Source of the DNA: Candidatus Latescibacterota bacterium
GTDB taxonomy: Bacteria; Latescibacterota; UBA2968; UBA8231
Direction of reading: 5' to 3'
Length of the DNA: 34,153 nt
NCBI GenBank assembly: GCA_020852055.1
Contig: JADZBP010000248.1
Span: 1-34,153, forward strand
In this document: one piece after another, positions 1 to 8,470 of the stretch
How the letters are laid out: each line of letters opens with the position of its first letter
Position numbering within the stretch: the stretch's first letter is position 1
Notes under the pieces: model-generated
Told to the model about the DNA's origin: nothing
Database searches by the model: none
The model's input: the letters and a program-made list of their open reading frames with translations, nothing else
Position numbers and translations under genes: made by a program

Positions 1-1016
1 AGCACTGGCACACCCCCTCGGGCAGCCTGGTGCCGCGCGGGGCCATTGCCGACCACCTCACCTTTGGCGGCCGGCCCATCTTCTTCCCCGGCACCCTCGA
101 CGACTACGAGGGCCAGGGCGGGCGCTGGGGCAAGCTGCCCTCGCTGGACGACCATTACTATTTCATCGAGATGGCCTGGTGGCTGGTGATGCAGCACGGG
201 GAAAAGGACCTGCTCGACACCCCCGTGGCCGGCATGCCGCTCATCGACCGCCTCGACCTGGCCTTCGGGGTACCGCCCTCGCGGCCCGACACCGGGCTGG
301 TCTGGTGCGACGAACACAACCGCGGGGTCTCCTTCGGCTTCGTGGACAGCATCTTCCACACCGGTGAGCTGCTCTTCTGCTCGCTGCTCAAATGCCGGGC
401 CGCCGGCCAGCTCGCCCAGCTGCACCAACTGCGCGGGGCGGAGGAAGCAGCGCGCTGCTACGAGCGGATCGCCCGCACCCTGAACGAAACCATTCCCGCC
501 ACCTTTGCCGACCAGGAGGGCTGGCTGCGGGCCAGCACCGGCAAAAGCAGCCAGCCCGACGTGTGGGGCTGCGCCCTGGCGGTGTACGCCGGCCTGCTGG
601 ACCAGGCCACCCGTCAGCGGCTCTGCGCCCTGCTCTGCGCGGCCTATACCAGCGGCAGCCTGAGCTGGCGGGGTGGCATCCGCCATGTGCCCACCGGGGC
701 CGACCACCGCCGGCACAGCGCCTGGGAAGAAACGGTCAGCCCCTATCCCAAGAACCGCTACCAGAACGGCGCGTACTGGAGCACCCCCACCGGCTGGGTG
801 TGTTTCGCCCTGGCCCAGGTTTCGCCCCGGATCGCGCGGCGCCTGGCCCTGGAGTTGATCGCGACGCTGCGGGAGGGGGATTTCCGGCAGGGTGCGGCGT
901 GGGGCGCGCCCTTCGAGTGCGCCCACCCGGAGGGGGATCATCAGCAGAACCCGGTGTACCTGACCAGCGTCACCTGCCCGCTGGCCGCTTTCCGGCGGCT
1001 GGGCTGGGTGGACTGA
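1..1016 (+). CDS. Six-hairpin glycosidase-like protein, C-terminal part
   Basis: The reading frame is already open at the window edge (first full codon at 3), so the N-terminus is missing. A GTG at 30 exists but has no Shine-Dalgarno sequence and is probably internal. The visible ~338 residues are rich in Trp and Tyr and alternate helical stretches with short aromatic loops, as in (alpha/alpha)6 barrels of six-hairpin glycosidases. Examples are the blocks around SLDDHYYFIE, WLRASTGKSSQPDVWG and YQNGAYWSTPTGW. I cannot assign a glycoside hydrolase family. Downstream neighbours (mutarotase-fold-like protein, PhyH, SDR) fit sugar metabolism. The fold call is pattern-based and moderate; the specific substrate is unknown. 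Confidence 0.6.
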   Translation, partial: HWHTPSGSLVPRGAIADHLTFGGRPIFFPGTLDDYEGQGGRWGKLPSLDDHYYFIEMAWWLVMQHGEKDLLDTPVAGMPLIDRLDLAFGVPPSRPDTGLVWCDEHNRGVSFGFVDSIFHTGELLFCSLLKCRAAGQLAQLHQLRGAEEAARCYERIARTLNETIPATFADQEGWLRASTGKSSQPDVWGCALAVYAGLLDQATRQRLCALLCAAYTSGSLSWRGGIRHVPTGADHRRHSAWEETVSPYPKNRYQNGAYWSTPTGWVCFALAQVSPRIARRLALELIATLREGDFRQGAAWGAPFECAHPEGDHQQNPVYLTSVTCPLAAFRRLGWVD

Positions 1017-1089
1017 CCAGCGACCCCTTTGCCCCTCGCCGCGCTTTGCTGTAGATTGCGGGGCCCAATCACCGGAGAAGCCCCTTGAG

Positions 1090-1146
1090 ATGTTGCTCGC
1101 CCTCTCGCTCACCCTGGTCCTGGGCGCCGTTTTCGCCGGCGCGTAA
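1090..1146 (+). CDS. 18-codon hydrophobic micro-ORF / possible leader peptide
   Basis: ATG at 1090 follows a strong Shine-Dalgarno GGAGAAG (1074-1080) with a 9-nt spacer. The 18-residue product MLLALSLTLVLGAVFAGA is entirely hydrophobic or small and resembles a bare signal peptide or single membrane helix. It ends with TAA at 1144-1146, 6 nt before the ATG of the next gene at 1153. That downstream gene has only a poor Shine-Dalgarno of its own, so translational coupling is plausible. It could be a real membrane micropeptide, a leader that drives translation of the next gene, or the remnant of a signal peptide cut off by a nonsense change. No homologue is recognised. Confidence 0.4.
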   Translation: MLLALSLTLVLGAVFAGA

Positions 1147-1152
1147 ACGCGG

Positions 1153-2211
1153 ATGAACGACCGGCCCGCCCTCGTGCTCACCGGCAAAAGCGCCCAGTTG
1201 GCAGTGGACCTGGGCGGTGGCTCCATCGCCGACTTCCACCGCAACGACCAGCCCCTCAACCCGCTCTCGTGGGACTCGTGGTCCTTCAGCGCCGACCCCG
1301 ACGCCCCGCCCCCGCCCGACCCCCGGTCCATGGGCCATTTCCTCTGCCTCGACCGCTGGGGACCGGCTTCGGCGGCCGAAACCAGGAACGGCATGGGCTG
1401 GCACGGCGAAGCCACGCGGGTGGCCTGGCAGGTCCTGGATACGCCCGCCAATAAAGACGGCCGCATCCACGCGGCGCAGGCCGCCCACTTGCCCATGGCC
1501 GGCCTGCGGGTCGAACGCCGCATCACCCTGGGCGACGCCCAGCCCTTCTTCGTAGCCACCGAGGTGGTCACCAACCAGAACCCGCTGGGCCGGCTCTACA
1601 ACATGGTGCAGCACCCCACCATCGGCCCGCCCTTCCTCGACGAGCACACCCTGGTCGACGCCAATGCCGGCAAAGGCTTCATGCAGGACCGGCCCCTGCC
1701 CAACCCCGAGGAGCCGGCCGTCCACTGGCCACTGGCCCTCAACCGCCAGGGCGAGATCGTGGACCTGCGCCGCCTCAGCGACAACAGCGATCCGGGCGTG
1801 GTCTCCTACGTCATCGACGAACCGTACGGCTGGGTCACCGCCAGCAGCCCCACCGCCGGCCTGCTCATCGGTTATCTGTGGAAAACCAGCAACTATGCCT
1901 GGCTCGACGCCTGGCGCCACGCCGCCGACGGCAAACCCGTTGCGCGCGGCCTGGAGTTCGGCACCTCGGGCCTGCACCAGCCTTTCCCCGTGCTGGTGCA
2001 GAAGGGCCGGATCTTCGACCGCTCCCTCTACGAGTACCTCGATGCCGGCGAGACCGTCGCCAGATCCTACGCCGGTTTCCTCTTCGCGATCCCGGCCGAT
2101 TACCAAGGCGTGGCCAGCCTCCACTATACCGGGGGCAAACTCACCCTGCACGAGCACAACCCCAAACCCGAACGCGACCTGGTGATGGAAGTGGGCCAAC
2201 TCTTTCCCTAA
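1153..2211 (+). CDS. Galactose-mutarotase-fold-like hypothetical protein
   Basis: A 352-residue soluble protein without a signal peptide. The pattern of long beta-strand-like segments with conserved-looking His, Asp and Trp clusters (MGHFLCLDRWGP near residues 57-68, MGWHGEA, NMVQHPTIGPPF, a C-terminal LTLHEHNPKP) resembles aldose-1-epimerase and other galactose-mutarotase superfold proteins that bind sugars. Family assignment is by general resemblance only. It starts 6 nt after the micro-ORF at 1090-1146 and ends 9 nt before the PhyH gene, so it is probably in the same transcript. A role in binding or epimerising the sugar handled by the flanking enzymes is inference. Confidence 0.55.
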   Translation: MNDRPALVLTGKSAQLAVDLGGGSIADFHRNDQPLNPLSWDSWSFSADPDAPPPPDPRSMGHFLCLDRWGPASAAETRNGMGWHGEATRVAWQVLDTPANKDGRIHAAQAAHLPMAGLRVERRITLGDAQPFFVATEVVTNQNPLGRLYNMVQHPTIGPPFLDEHTLVDANAGKGFMQDRPLPNPEEPAVHWPLALNRQGEIVDLRRLSDNSDPGVVSYVIDEPYGWVTASSPTAGLLIGYLWKTSNYAWLDAWRHAADGKPVARGLEFGTSGLHQPFPVLVQKGRIFDRSLYEYLDAGETVARSYAGFLFAIPADYQGVASLHYTGGKLTLHEHNPKPERDLVMEVGQLFP

Positions 2212-2220
2212 GCCACAGAG

Positions 2221-2967
2221 ATGAGTCTATCCAAAGAGCAGATCGCCTACTACTGGGAGCACGGCTTCGTGCACCTGCCCGGGGTCTTCCCTGCCGAGCG
2301 TATGGCCGCTGCCCGCATCCGCTACGACCAGCTCATCGCCGAAGGCCCCAGGGCCGGTGGACCCACGCCCTCCCAGGAACCCGAGGTCGCCAAAGGCCGC
2401 GCCGGCATCCCCCCCTCGGCCACCACCGTGCGCAAGTTCGAGCGCCTGGTGCCCTACGAACCGCTCTTCCTCGAACTGGCTTCCACCCCCGCCCTGGTCG
2501 AGGCCGTGGCCGCCCTCATCGGCCGGCCCGTGCAGGTCTGGCACGACCAGAGCCAGCTCAAGCCCCCGCGCGTGGGCTCGGCCAAACCCCCGCACCAGGA
2601 CAACTCCTATCACCGCATCGAGCCGGCTGACCTGACGGTCACCGCCTGGGTGGCCATCGACGAGGCCACCTTGGAAAACGGCTGTATGCGTTTCCTGCCC
2701 GGCTCGCACCACCACGGACTCGTCGATCATGTGCCCCTGCCCGGCCAGGAACACAACCTCTCGCCGGCCAATATCGATCTGTCCACCGAAGTTGCCGTGC
2801 CCTGCAGGGCCGGTGACGTGGCCCTCTTCCACACCCTGGTCCTGCATCACTCGCTGCCCAATCGCACCGACCAGTGGCGCCGCTCTTTCATCTGCCACTA
2901 TATCCACCCCAAAGCCCAATCCCCCACCGACCACACCCGTCTGCCCCGCATCCAGGTATCCATCTAA
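2221..2967 (+). CDS. Phytanoyl-CoA dioxygenase (PhyH) family protein 1
   Basis: A 248-residue Fe(II)/2-oxoglutarate-dependent oxygenase of the PhyH family, probably cytoplasmic. The double-stranded beta-helix iron site is visible. The HxD motif is H125-Q-D127, the distal His is H210 (in HHSLPN), and the 2-oxoglutarate-binding Arg is R220 or R221. FLPGSH at 158-163 is also typical. Length is normal for bacterial PhyH proteins. It starts 9 nt after the preceding stop and lies 15 nt upstream of the SDR gene, so these genes look co-transcribed. The family hydroxylates diverse small molecules, so the substrate cannot be predicted; the sugar-enzyme context suggests a small metabolite rather than a fatty acyl-CoA. 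Confidence 0.88.
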   Translation: MSLSKEQIAYYWEHGFVHLPGVFPAERMAAARIRYDQLIAEGPRAGGPTPSQEPEVAKGRAGIPPSATTVRKFERLVPYEPLFLELASTPALVEAVAALIGRPVQVWHDQSQLKPPRVGSAKPPHQDNSYHRIEPADLTVTAWVAIDEATLENGCMRFLPGSHHHGLVDHVPLPGQEHNLSPANIDLSTEVAVPCRAGDVALFHTLVLHHSLPNRTDQWRRSFICHYIHPKAQSPTDHTRLPRIQVSI

Positions 2968-2982
2968 CAGGAGAGAGGTTGC

Positions 2983-3747
2983 ATGCGACTGAAGAACAAA
3001 GTGGCGATCATCACCGGCGGCGGCTCCGGCATCGGCCGGGCCACCTGCCAGCGTTTTGCCGAGGAAGGCGCCCGCGTGGTGGTGGCCGACGTCAATCAGA
3101 AGGGCGGCAAGGAGACCGTGGCCCTGTTGACCAAAGCCGGCGCCAAGGCCGTCTTCGTCAAAGCCGATGTCTCGCAGGAGGATCAGGTCAAACGCCTGAT
3201 CAAGGGGGCGGTGAAGGCCTTTGGCAAACTCGACATCCTGGTGAACAACGCCGCGGCCTTTGTTTTTGGCCGGGTGGAGGATGCCACCGTAGAGGACTGG
3301 CACCGGGTGCTGGGCACCAACGTGATCGGCACCGCCCTGTGTGTCAAACACGCGGTGCCCGAGATGAAAAAGGCCGGGGGCGGGGCCATCGTCACCATCG
3401 GCTCCATCAGCAGCTTCATCGCCCAGCCCGACTACGTGCCCTACAACACCTCCAAATCGGCGCTGATCAACATGACCCGCTGTCTGGCCATGGACCTGGC
3501 CCCTTTCAATATCCGCGCCAACGTGGTCTGCCCCGGCGTCATCCGCACCCCCACCCTGGTGCGCCTCATCGAGGAATGGAAGATGACCCCCGAGGACATC
3601 CAGCGCGAGTGGGGCAACTATCACCTGCTCAAGCGCCTGGGTGAGCCGCGCGAGATCGCCAACGCCGTGCTCTTCCTCGCCTCCGACGAAGCCTCCTTCG
3701 TCACCGGCACCCACCTGATGGTGGACGGGGGTTATACCGCCCACTAG
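2983..3747 (+). CDS. Short-chain dehydrogenase/reductase (SDR), classical type
   Basis: A 254-residue NAD(P)-dependent oxidoreductase of the classical SDR family. It has TGGGSGIG at residues 11-18 (cofactor loop), D62 after the third strand, NNAA at 88-91, a catalytic Ser near 141-144, Y154-x3-K158, and the C-terminal FVTGTHLMVDGG typical of FabG-like and sugar or polyol dehydrogenases. Asp at the end of strand 2 (VVVADVN, D36) favours NAD(H). An AGGAGAGAGG Shine-Dalgarno lies just before the ATG. It is the last gene of the plus-strand run; its TAG stop lies in a perfect hairpin (3744-3761). It may oxidise a sugar or a hydroxylated product of the neighbouring PhyH; this is inference. Confidence 0.92.
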   Translation: MRLKNKVAIITGGGSGIGRATCQRFAEEGARVVVADVNQKGGKETVALLTKAGAKAVFVKADVSQEDQVKRLIKGAVKAFGKLDILVNNAAAFVFGRVEDATVEDWHRVLGTNVIGTALCVKHAVPEMKKAGGGAIVTIGSISSFIAQPDYVPYNTSKSALINMTRCLAMDLAPFNIRANVVCPGVIRTPTLVRLIEEWKMTPEDIQREWGNYHLLKRLGEPREIANAVLFLASDEASFVTGTHLMVDGGYTAH

Positions 3748-3779
3748 CCGGGAACGGCTAGCGGCGGGGAGATAACCCC
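3744..3779. terminator. Hairpin pair between convergent genes
   Basis: CTAGCCG (3744-3750) and CGGCTAG (3755-3761) form a perfect 7-bp stem closed by GGAA, a GNRA tetraloop. It overlaps the SDR stop codon. A second short hairpin follows, GGGG (3766-3769) with CCCC (3776-3779). The pair lies exactly between two convergent genes, as expected for a bidirectional terminator, but neither hairpin is followed by a clear U-tract. The second hairpin is part of a motif repeated at 8471-8491. Confidence 0.45.
3759..3779 (+). repeat. Dispersed 21-bp motif, copy 1
   Basis: TAGCGGCGGGGAGATAACCC and the following base match the copy at 8471-8491 at 20 of 21 positions. Each contains GGGG-6 nt-CCCC capable of forming a small hairpin. 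Both copies are in non-coding DNA next to gene ends or starts. Two copies are too few to define a family, but the match is much longer than expected by chance in about 34 kb. Confidence 0.5.
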
Positions 3780-3785
3780 AGTAGC

Positions 3786-4550
3786 TCAGCCGGTATTCCC
3801 CAGCGCGTTGTGCTGGCTCTGCACCGAATGCTGGTAGCGCGCAAAGGCCTCCTCGTCGCGACGGCAACTGGCGCCCTTGTAGACCATGGCAAAGGCGCGG
3901 CGGTGGCGACTGGCCGAGCGGTTGGGGTCGGCGCGGTGGATGGTGTTGCCGTGGTGGGCCACCGCGTCGCCCGGCTCCAGATGGATGGCGACCTCTCCCG
4001 AGCGGTCGGTCTCGTTGTAGTCGTCGATCGCCTGCGAGAACCCCAGCACCTGCGACAGCCCGTGCGGGCGGATGCCCTCGGTGTGTGAACCCCGCACGTA
4101 GCGCAGGCAGCCGTTCTCTGCATCGACCTTCTCCAGCGCCAGCCAGATGGTGACCACCTGCGGCGGGCTCAGGCAGAAATAGTAGTTGTCCTGATGCGGC
4201 GGGGTGGGGTGTTCGGTGCCCGGCGGCTTGTTGAACCACTCCGGCGCGTCACAGCTCACCTCCTCTCCGACCAGGGCCCGGCCCAACGCCGCCCACTTGG
4301 CCTGGCGCGGATAGTTGGCAAAGTAGGGATCGACGCCCATGTGCTGCATCTGCTTGAGGGTCTCGGGCCGGGCGCGGTCCTGGTAAAAGGCGGCGGTGGG
4401 CGGCAGAGTGGGCACCACCTCGCGGATATAGCGCTCGAGATGCTGGCTCAGCTCGGCCAGCTCCCCCGCCTCCAGCAACTGCCGCACCACCACAAAGCCG
4501 TCGCGCTCGTACGCCGGCTTCAACTCCTCGTAATTCGTCGGCTTCGCCAT
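3786..4550 (-). CDS. Phytanoyl-CoA dioxygenase (PhyH) family protein 2
   Basis: A 254-residue Fe(II)/2-oxoglutarate oxygenase. The iron site is H119-Q-D121 (in PPHQDNYYF) and distal H205 (in IHRADPN). R217 and R218 are candidates for 2-oxoglutarate binding. ENGCLRYVRGSH at 145-156 is typical for the family. It is the last gene of a minus-strand operon, starting 19 nt after the stop of the sialidase-like gene. The nearest good Shine-Dalgarno (GAGAGGAG) sits 13 nt before the ATG, an unusually long spacer. A closer ATG at 4563 is out of frame with this protein. It shares the PPHQDN signature with PhyH 1, so the two may be related enzymes in one pathway. Confidence 0.88.
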   Translation of the reverse strand: MAKPTNYEELKPAYERDGFVVVRQLLEAGELAELSQHLERYIREVVPTLPPTAAFYQDRARPETLKQMQHMGVDPYFANYPRQAKWAALGRALVGEEVSCDAPEWFNKPPGTEHPTPPHQDNYYFCLSPPQVVTIWLALEKVDAENGCLRYVRGSHTEGIRPHGLSQVLGFSQAIDDYNETDRSGEVAIHLEPGDAVAHHGNTIHRADPNRSASRHRRAFAMVYKGASCRRDEEAFARYQHSVQSQHNALGNTG

Positions 4551-4569
4551 CTCGGTTCGGCATCTCCTC

Positions 4570-6105
4570 TCAAAGATCAGCGGGGAAGGTGCGGGCTGGC
4601 ATCAGCCCCTGCGGGGTGACCCGGACGAACTGCAGCCGCAATGGCCCGCGCCAGGAATCCTCGTACGCAAAGAGGATCTTGTTCGGTTCCACCTCGCACA
4701 GGGACCCCATGGCCCAGATCGAGGTGTCGATATAGGTATGATCCCAGTTCATGCCTTCGTCGCGGGTGGTGTGCAGGGTCAGGCCCGGAAAGCGGGTCGG
4801 GAAGAGCACGGCCCCCGACTGCACCCGCACAGGCGCCGAAGGGGCCCAACCGGCAAAGGGGCCGCGCACGCAGGGCCCCCAGGTGCGGCCCTGGTCGTGG
4901 GACCAGGTCTCCCACATCCACGGCGAGTAGATGGGGCGGATCAGGCACATGATCCTTCCATCAATCGTTTCGAAACCCACCGGCTCGGTCAGGTCGAGGT
5001 TGCCCATCTCCCCGGCCTCGCCGTCGAGGTTGGCCGGCGGCGACCAGGTTCTTCCCCCGTCGGTGGAGCGGGTGGCAAAGGCCTGGCAGTGCACTGCGCC
5101 CCATTTGGTGATCGGCTCGCTGGAGGTTTCGTGGCCGCCCAGGCCAAAGCGGATGAGGGTGCCGTCGCGCAACTCCAGCGGCCAGCCGGTGCCGAAACCT
5201 TTGAGCCCGGCGGGCGCTTCGAAGTCGATGGGCACCGGCGCACTCCAGGTCTTCCCCTCGTCCATTGACTCACTCCAGGCCGACTCGGCCTTGGAGCCCA
5301 GAGACAGGCTGAGCAGGCGGCCGTGGCGCAGCACCTGTAAGCCACCCACCATATTGGCCGGTGCCGGCTCCACGCTCCAGGTCTGGCCCCCGTCTACCGA
5401 GCGACCCAGATGCCGGCCAGTGGAGGAGGTGAACGCGCAGAGCAGGTGGCCGCCGGCGGTTTTCACCAGGCTAATCGCCCGCTGGGTCTCTCCCTGCCCC
5501 GGAAAGGGGGCCACCCAGTTCCGGACCTGCCCGACGTTTTCGTCCCAGGGCGGGGCTGCCACCTCGGCGCCCTCCACCTGCACCTGCCCGTGCCGGGCCT
5601 GGGCGAAACCCGCCAGGCCGATGCGCCCCTGCCGGTAGCGGTCGTCGCACACGTCGAGGGCCGGATGGCCGTTCACCCACACCTGGAAGCGATTCCCCAC
5701 CACCCGGAGGCGGGCCGGGTTGACAATCCCCAGCGGATTGCTGGGCACCCGCTGCACGTGCTCGAGCGCCAGCAGGCGCAGGTATCCCGACCCATCGGCC
5801 ACCGAGAGGGCGGCCCAGAAATGCTGGGCCCGGTACCCCTGCCCGCACTGGGGGACGAGGATCAGGTAATAATGGGTGGGGTCCTGGGCCCGCACGATGA
5901 AACCCAGGTCCGCGTGGTTGGTGGGCATCTGCACCCTGAACTCGGCTTCGAGATCCGCATAGGCCTTCGGTCTGTAGAAGGCCAGCCCGTACCCCTGCAG
6001 ACCCTCGCCGTCTTCGCCCCGGCCAACGCAGATGCCCTGCTCGTCCTCCTCCCACTTGCCGCCGGCCAGATGCCAATCGCGGCCGCCATCCAGAGCTAGT
6101 TTCAT
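4570..6105 (-). CDS. Sialidase-like (BNR/Asp-box) protein with N-terminal LamG-like domain
   Basis: A 511-residue protein with two parts. Residues ~1-185 look like a concanavalin/LamG-like beta-sandwich, as in DUF1080-type sugar-binding modules (LEAEFRV, LGFIVRAQDPTHYYLI, VVGNRFQVWVNG). Residues ~195-511 form a six-bladed sialidase-type propeller with five Asp-boxes: SVDGGQTW 236-243, SMDEGKTW 280-287, STDGGRTW 347-354, SHDQGRTW 402-409 and TRDEGMNW 447-454. The family includes exo-sialidases, but many environmental members act on other sugars. No signal peptide is visible, which is odd for a glycan hydrolase. The ATG overlaps the stop of the upstream beta-helix gene (ATGA, 6102-6105), so the two are translationally coupled. 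Confidence 0.8.
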   Translation of the reverse strand: MKLALDGGRDWHLAGGKWEEDEQGICVGRGEDGEGLQGYGLAFYRPKAYADLEAEFRVQMPTNHADLGFIVRAQDPTHYYLILVPQCGQGYRAQHFWAALSVADGSGYLRLLALEHVQRVPSNPLGIVNPARLRVVGNRFQVWVNGHPALDVCDDRYRQGRIGLAGFAQARHGQVQVEGAEVAAPPWDENVGQVRNWVAPFPGQGETQRAISLVKTAGGHLLCAFTSSTGRHLGRSVDGGQTWSVEPAPANMVGGLQVLRHGRLLSLSLGSKAESAWSESMDEGKTWSAPVPIDFEAPAGLKGFGTGWPLELRDGTLIRFGLGGHETSSEPITKWGAVHCQAFATRSTDGGRTWSPPANLDGEAGEMGNLDLTEPVGFETIDGRIMCLIRPIYSPWMWETWSHDQGRTWGPCVRGPFAGWAPSAPVRVQSGAVLFPTRFPGLTLHTTRDEGMNWDHTYIDTSIWAMGSLCEVEPNKILFAYEDSWRGPLRLQFVRVTPQGLMPARTFPADL

Positions 6106-8363
6106 GCCTGGCTCTCCTTTGCTCGCTGCGGCCCGATCCGGCTGGCGTCGATGGGCACAAAACCCAGGGCCAGGGCCGGGGAGCCAGGTTTGAGATCGTA
6201 GTTGTCGTTGGCCGGGTCGACGAAGAGCGGGTCGGCCAGCACCGAGTGTTCATCGAAGCCCAGCGCCTTCCAGCCGGCCAGGTCCTTATCCCCCTGTTGC
6301 ACCCCGGCCAGGCCGGCGCGCGCCACCGCCTCGCCGGGAAGCCCGGAAAAGGTCAGCGCCCGGCCCGGCGGTGGGCAATACAAATTATGATCGACCTCGG
6401 CGAAGATGGCCTGCAGGTCGGCGTCCTTGGCCAGGTTCAGGCGCATGAAGTCGGCCTGCGGGTTGGTATAGGCAAAGATATTCCGCCGCAGTCGGATGCC
6501 CGACATGCGCCCGGCAAAGAGCATGTAGGCCTGCGACTGGCCGCTGTCGACAAAGATATTGTTCTCCACCACCACCTCCCGGCCCCAGTGGCTGATCATG
6601 ATCCCGCCCAGGGTGTTGCGGGCGCAGATATTGCCGTACACCTGGGTGTGCATCGGCGCGTTGTCGAAGTAGATCGCCCACGAATAGTAGGGGGTCCAGA
6701 TCTTGCCGCCGGCCTTCTCGCTGCCGCCCGGCTCGGCCTTGGTCTCGTACGCCCCGCAGCCGATCACGTCGCGTACCCGATTGTAGCGCACGATGCAGCC
6801 CTTGGCCAGTTCGGCGTCGTGCTCCCAGGTGTACCAGCGGTTGGAGCAGATGCCGCCGGTATCGCAGGTCTCCTCGCTGAGATGGTGCAGGTCGTTGTAC
6901 TCGATGACCACCCGGCCAAAGCCGCTCAGCAGGCCGATGCCGAAACGCGGGGTATGGTGGATGTGGTTATGCGCGACGGTGATGTCGATACCACTGACCC
7001 CGAAGAAGCAGATGCCACAGGCGTGTTTTTCGTACACCCCCACGTGGTGGATGTGGTTGTCGGCGATGAGGTGTTCGCGGCTCCGGGGCCAGGCCCGCAC
7101 CGTGGCCTCCTGGTCCTCGAGGTTGGTGTGCCACTCGGGCGGGTTGGGGTTGTCCCCCGAGCCGGTGTCGTGGCGGGCGAAACCGCGCTGAATACTGCCG
7201 ACGAAGATGCCGTACGCCCCCGCATAGGCAATCTCGTTGCCCACGATCCGCGCCCGGCGGTTGCGGTTTTGCAGCCGGATCGCATCCCCGCCCACTGCGT
7301 CGAAGAAACAGTCCTCGACACTGCAGTCCTCGGTGTCCTCGAGGTACACCGCCGGGGCGGCGTTGGGGGTCTTGTAGTACGCGTCCGGGTGCGGGAACCC
7401 GGTCTGGGTCTGGGTGACACGCAGGCCGCGCAGGGTGAGATGTCGCAGCGGGTCCTCGGCGGTGCCGATCAGTTGCACCAGCCGCTCGGCAACCGGGGCT
7501 CTCACCGCCCCGGCGTCGAAAACACCCTCCTCGGGCGGGTGGAAGTACACCGTGCCGGTGTCGGTGTCCAGGCACCATACCCCCGGCTCGGTGAGATCCT
7601 CGAGCATATTCTCGATGTAGAAGCGGTTGCCCTTGAGCAGCCGGGTGGCCACGTTGAGCGAGGGGCTGTACGGCCGGCTGGCGCGGGCCAGGTGGATGGT
7701 GCGGGCCGCGAAGTCCACCTGCTTGATGGGGATGATATCATTGACCCAGCTCTTGCCCAGCACGATGAAGACCTCGCCCTGTGCGGGTTTAGCCCAGCGC
7801 CGGGGCATCATCTCCTCCTCCCAGCGGAAGGCCACCGGCACCTCGGGGCGGCTCTTCTCCTCCGCCACCGGCGCGTCGACGAAGGCCCAGCCCCCGTAGA
7901 GCGGATCGGCCGGATCGCGTTTGGGCCAGCGCGCCCGGATCATGCGTTGGCCTCGATAAAAGAGCTGCCGGAAAACCCACTGCCCCGAGCGCAGCTCCGG
8001 CAATTGGGCGCAAAGGATGCCGTCGCGGTACGGCGCCCAACCGCCAATGGCCCGCCCGCCGCTGAGCACCGGCTCTTCGCCCGGGTACGCCGCATAGGTG
8101 ATGGGACACTGGGCTGTGCCGCCGTCGCCGCTCCACAGGCGCAGCGGCTCGCTCAGGTGATAGGTGCCGCCGCGCAGCAAGACCTCCACCGGCTGCAGCA
8201 GACCCTGGCGCAGCCGCAACCGGCGCAGGGCATTGCGGGCCCCGACAGGGGTAGCCAGCGGACCATCGCTGCCCTCGGCATTGGCTGCGGGCAGAGTCCC
8301 GGACCAGCGGTCGTCTCCGCCAGGAGACAGGTAGAACCGGAGTGCTTCTCGCCGCGCTTTCAT
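6102..8363 (-). CDS. Right-handed parallel beta-helix protein (polysaccharide lyase/hydrolase-like)
   Basis: A 753-residue protein. The frame stays open upstream to 8723, but the start is placed at ATG 8363 because GGAGGGT lies just upstream and the extension is low-complexity non-coding sequence. The N-terminal FYLSPGGDDRWSG near residues 10-22 is the usual opening of secreted right-handed beta-helix proteins (DUF1565/pectate-lyase-like). Residues ~300-650 contain many short coils with repeated N, G and H (VAHNHIHH, ENNIFVDSG, VIEYNDLHH). These proteins often cleave or bind acidic or sulfated polysaccharides. No classical signal peptide is present. It is the first gene of the operon with the sialidase-like and PhyH genes. 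Confidence 0.8.
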   Translation of the reverse strand: MKARREALRFYLSPGGDDRWSGTLPAANAEGSDGPLATPVGARNALRRLRLRQGLLQPVEVLLRGGTYHLSEPLRLWSGDGGTAQCPITYAAYPGEEPVLSGGRAIGGWAPYRDGILCAQLPELRSGQWVFRQLFYRGQRMIRARWPKRDPADPLYGGWAFVDAPVAEEKSRPEVPVAFRWEEEMMPRRWAKPAQGEVFIVLGKSWVNDIIPIKQVDFAARTIHLARASRPYSPSLNVATRLLKGNRFYIENMLEDLTEPGVWCLDTDTGTVYFHPPEEGVFDAGAVRAPVAERLVQLIGTAEDPLRHLTLRGLRVTQTQTGFPHPDAYYKTPNAAPAVYLEDTEDCSVEDCFFDAVGGDAIRLQNRNRRARIVGNEIAYAGAYGIFVGSIQRGFARHDTGSGDNPNPPEWHTNLEDQEATVRAWPRSREHLIADNHIHHVGVYEKHACGICFFGVSGIDITVAHNHIHHTPRFGIGLLSGFGRVVIEYNDLHHLSEETCDTGGICSNRWYTWEHDAELAKGCIVRYNRVRDVIGCGAYETKAEPGGSEKAGGKIWTPYYSWAIYFDNAPMHTQVYGNICARNTLGGIMISHWGREVVVENNIFVDSGQSQAYMLFAGRMSGIRLRRNIFAYTNPQADFMRLNLAKDADLQAIFAEVDHNLYCPPPGRALTFSGLPGEAVARAGLAGVQQGDKDLAGWKALGFDEHSVLADPLFVDPANDNYDLKPGSPALALGFVPIDASRIGPQRAKESQA

Positions 8364-8470
8364 GGTACCCTCCTCACCTTGACAGCAATCAGACCCGGAG
8401 TCATCTTCCCCGGCCGACAGGCCCTTGGCTAACAAGATATCGCCATGCTCCCCCGCGCGCCACGCAGGAA

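Noticed and set aside
2227..4239. 670-codon minus-strand open frame
   Set aside because: It runs antisense to the PhyH 1 and SDR genes. The translation is low-complexity Gly/Ala/His/Arg without motifs, typical of GC-rich antisense frames.
6246..8432. 728-codon plus-strand open frame opposite the beta-helix gene
   Set aside because: Antisense shadow. The minus-strand product has recognisable beta-helix repeats and a good Shine-Dalgarno.
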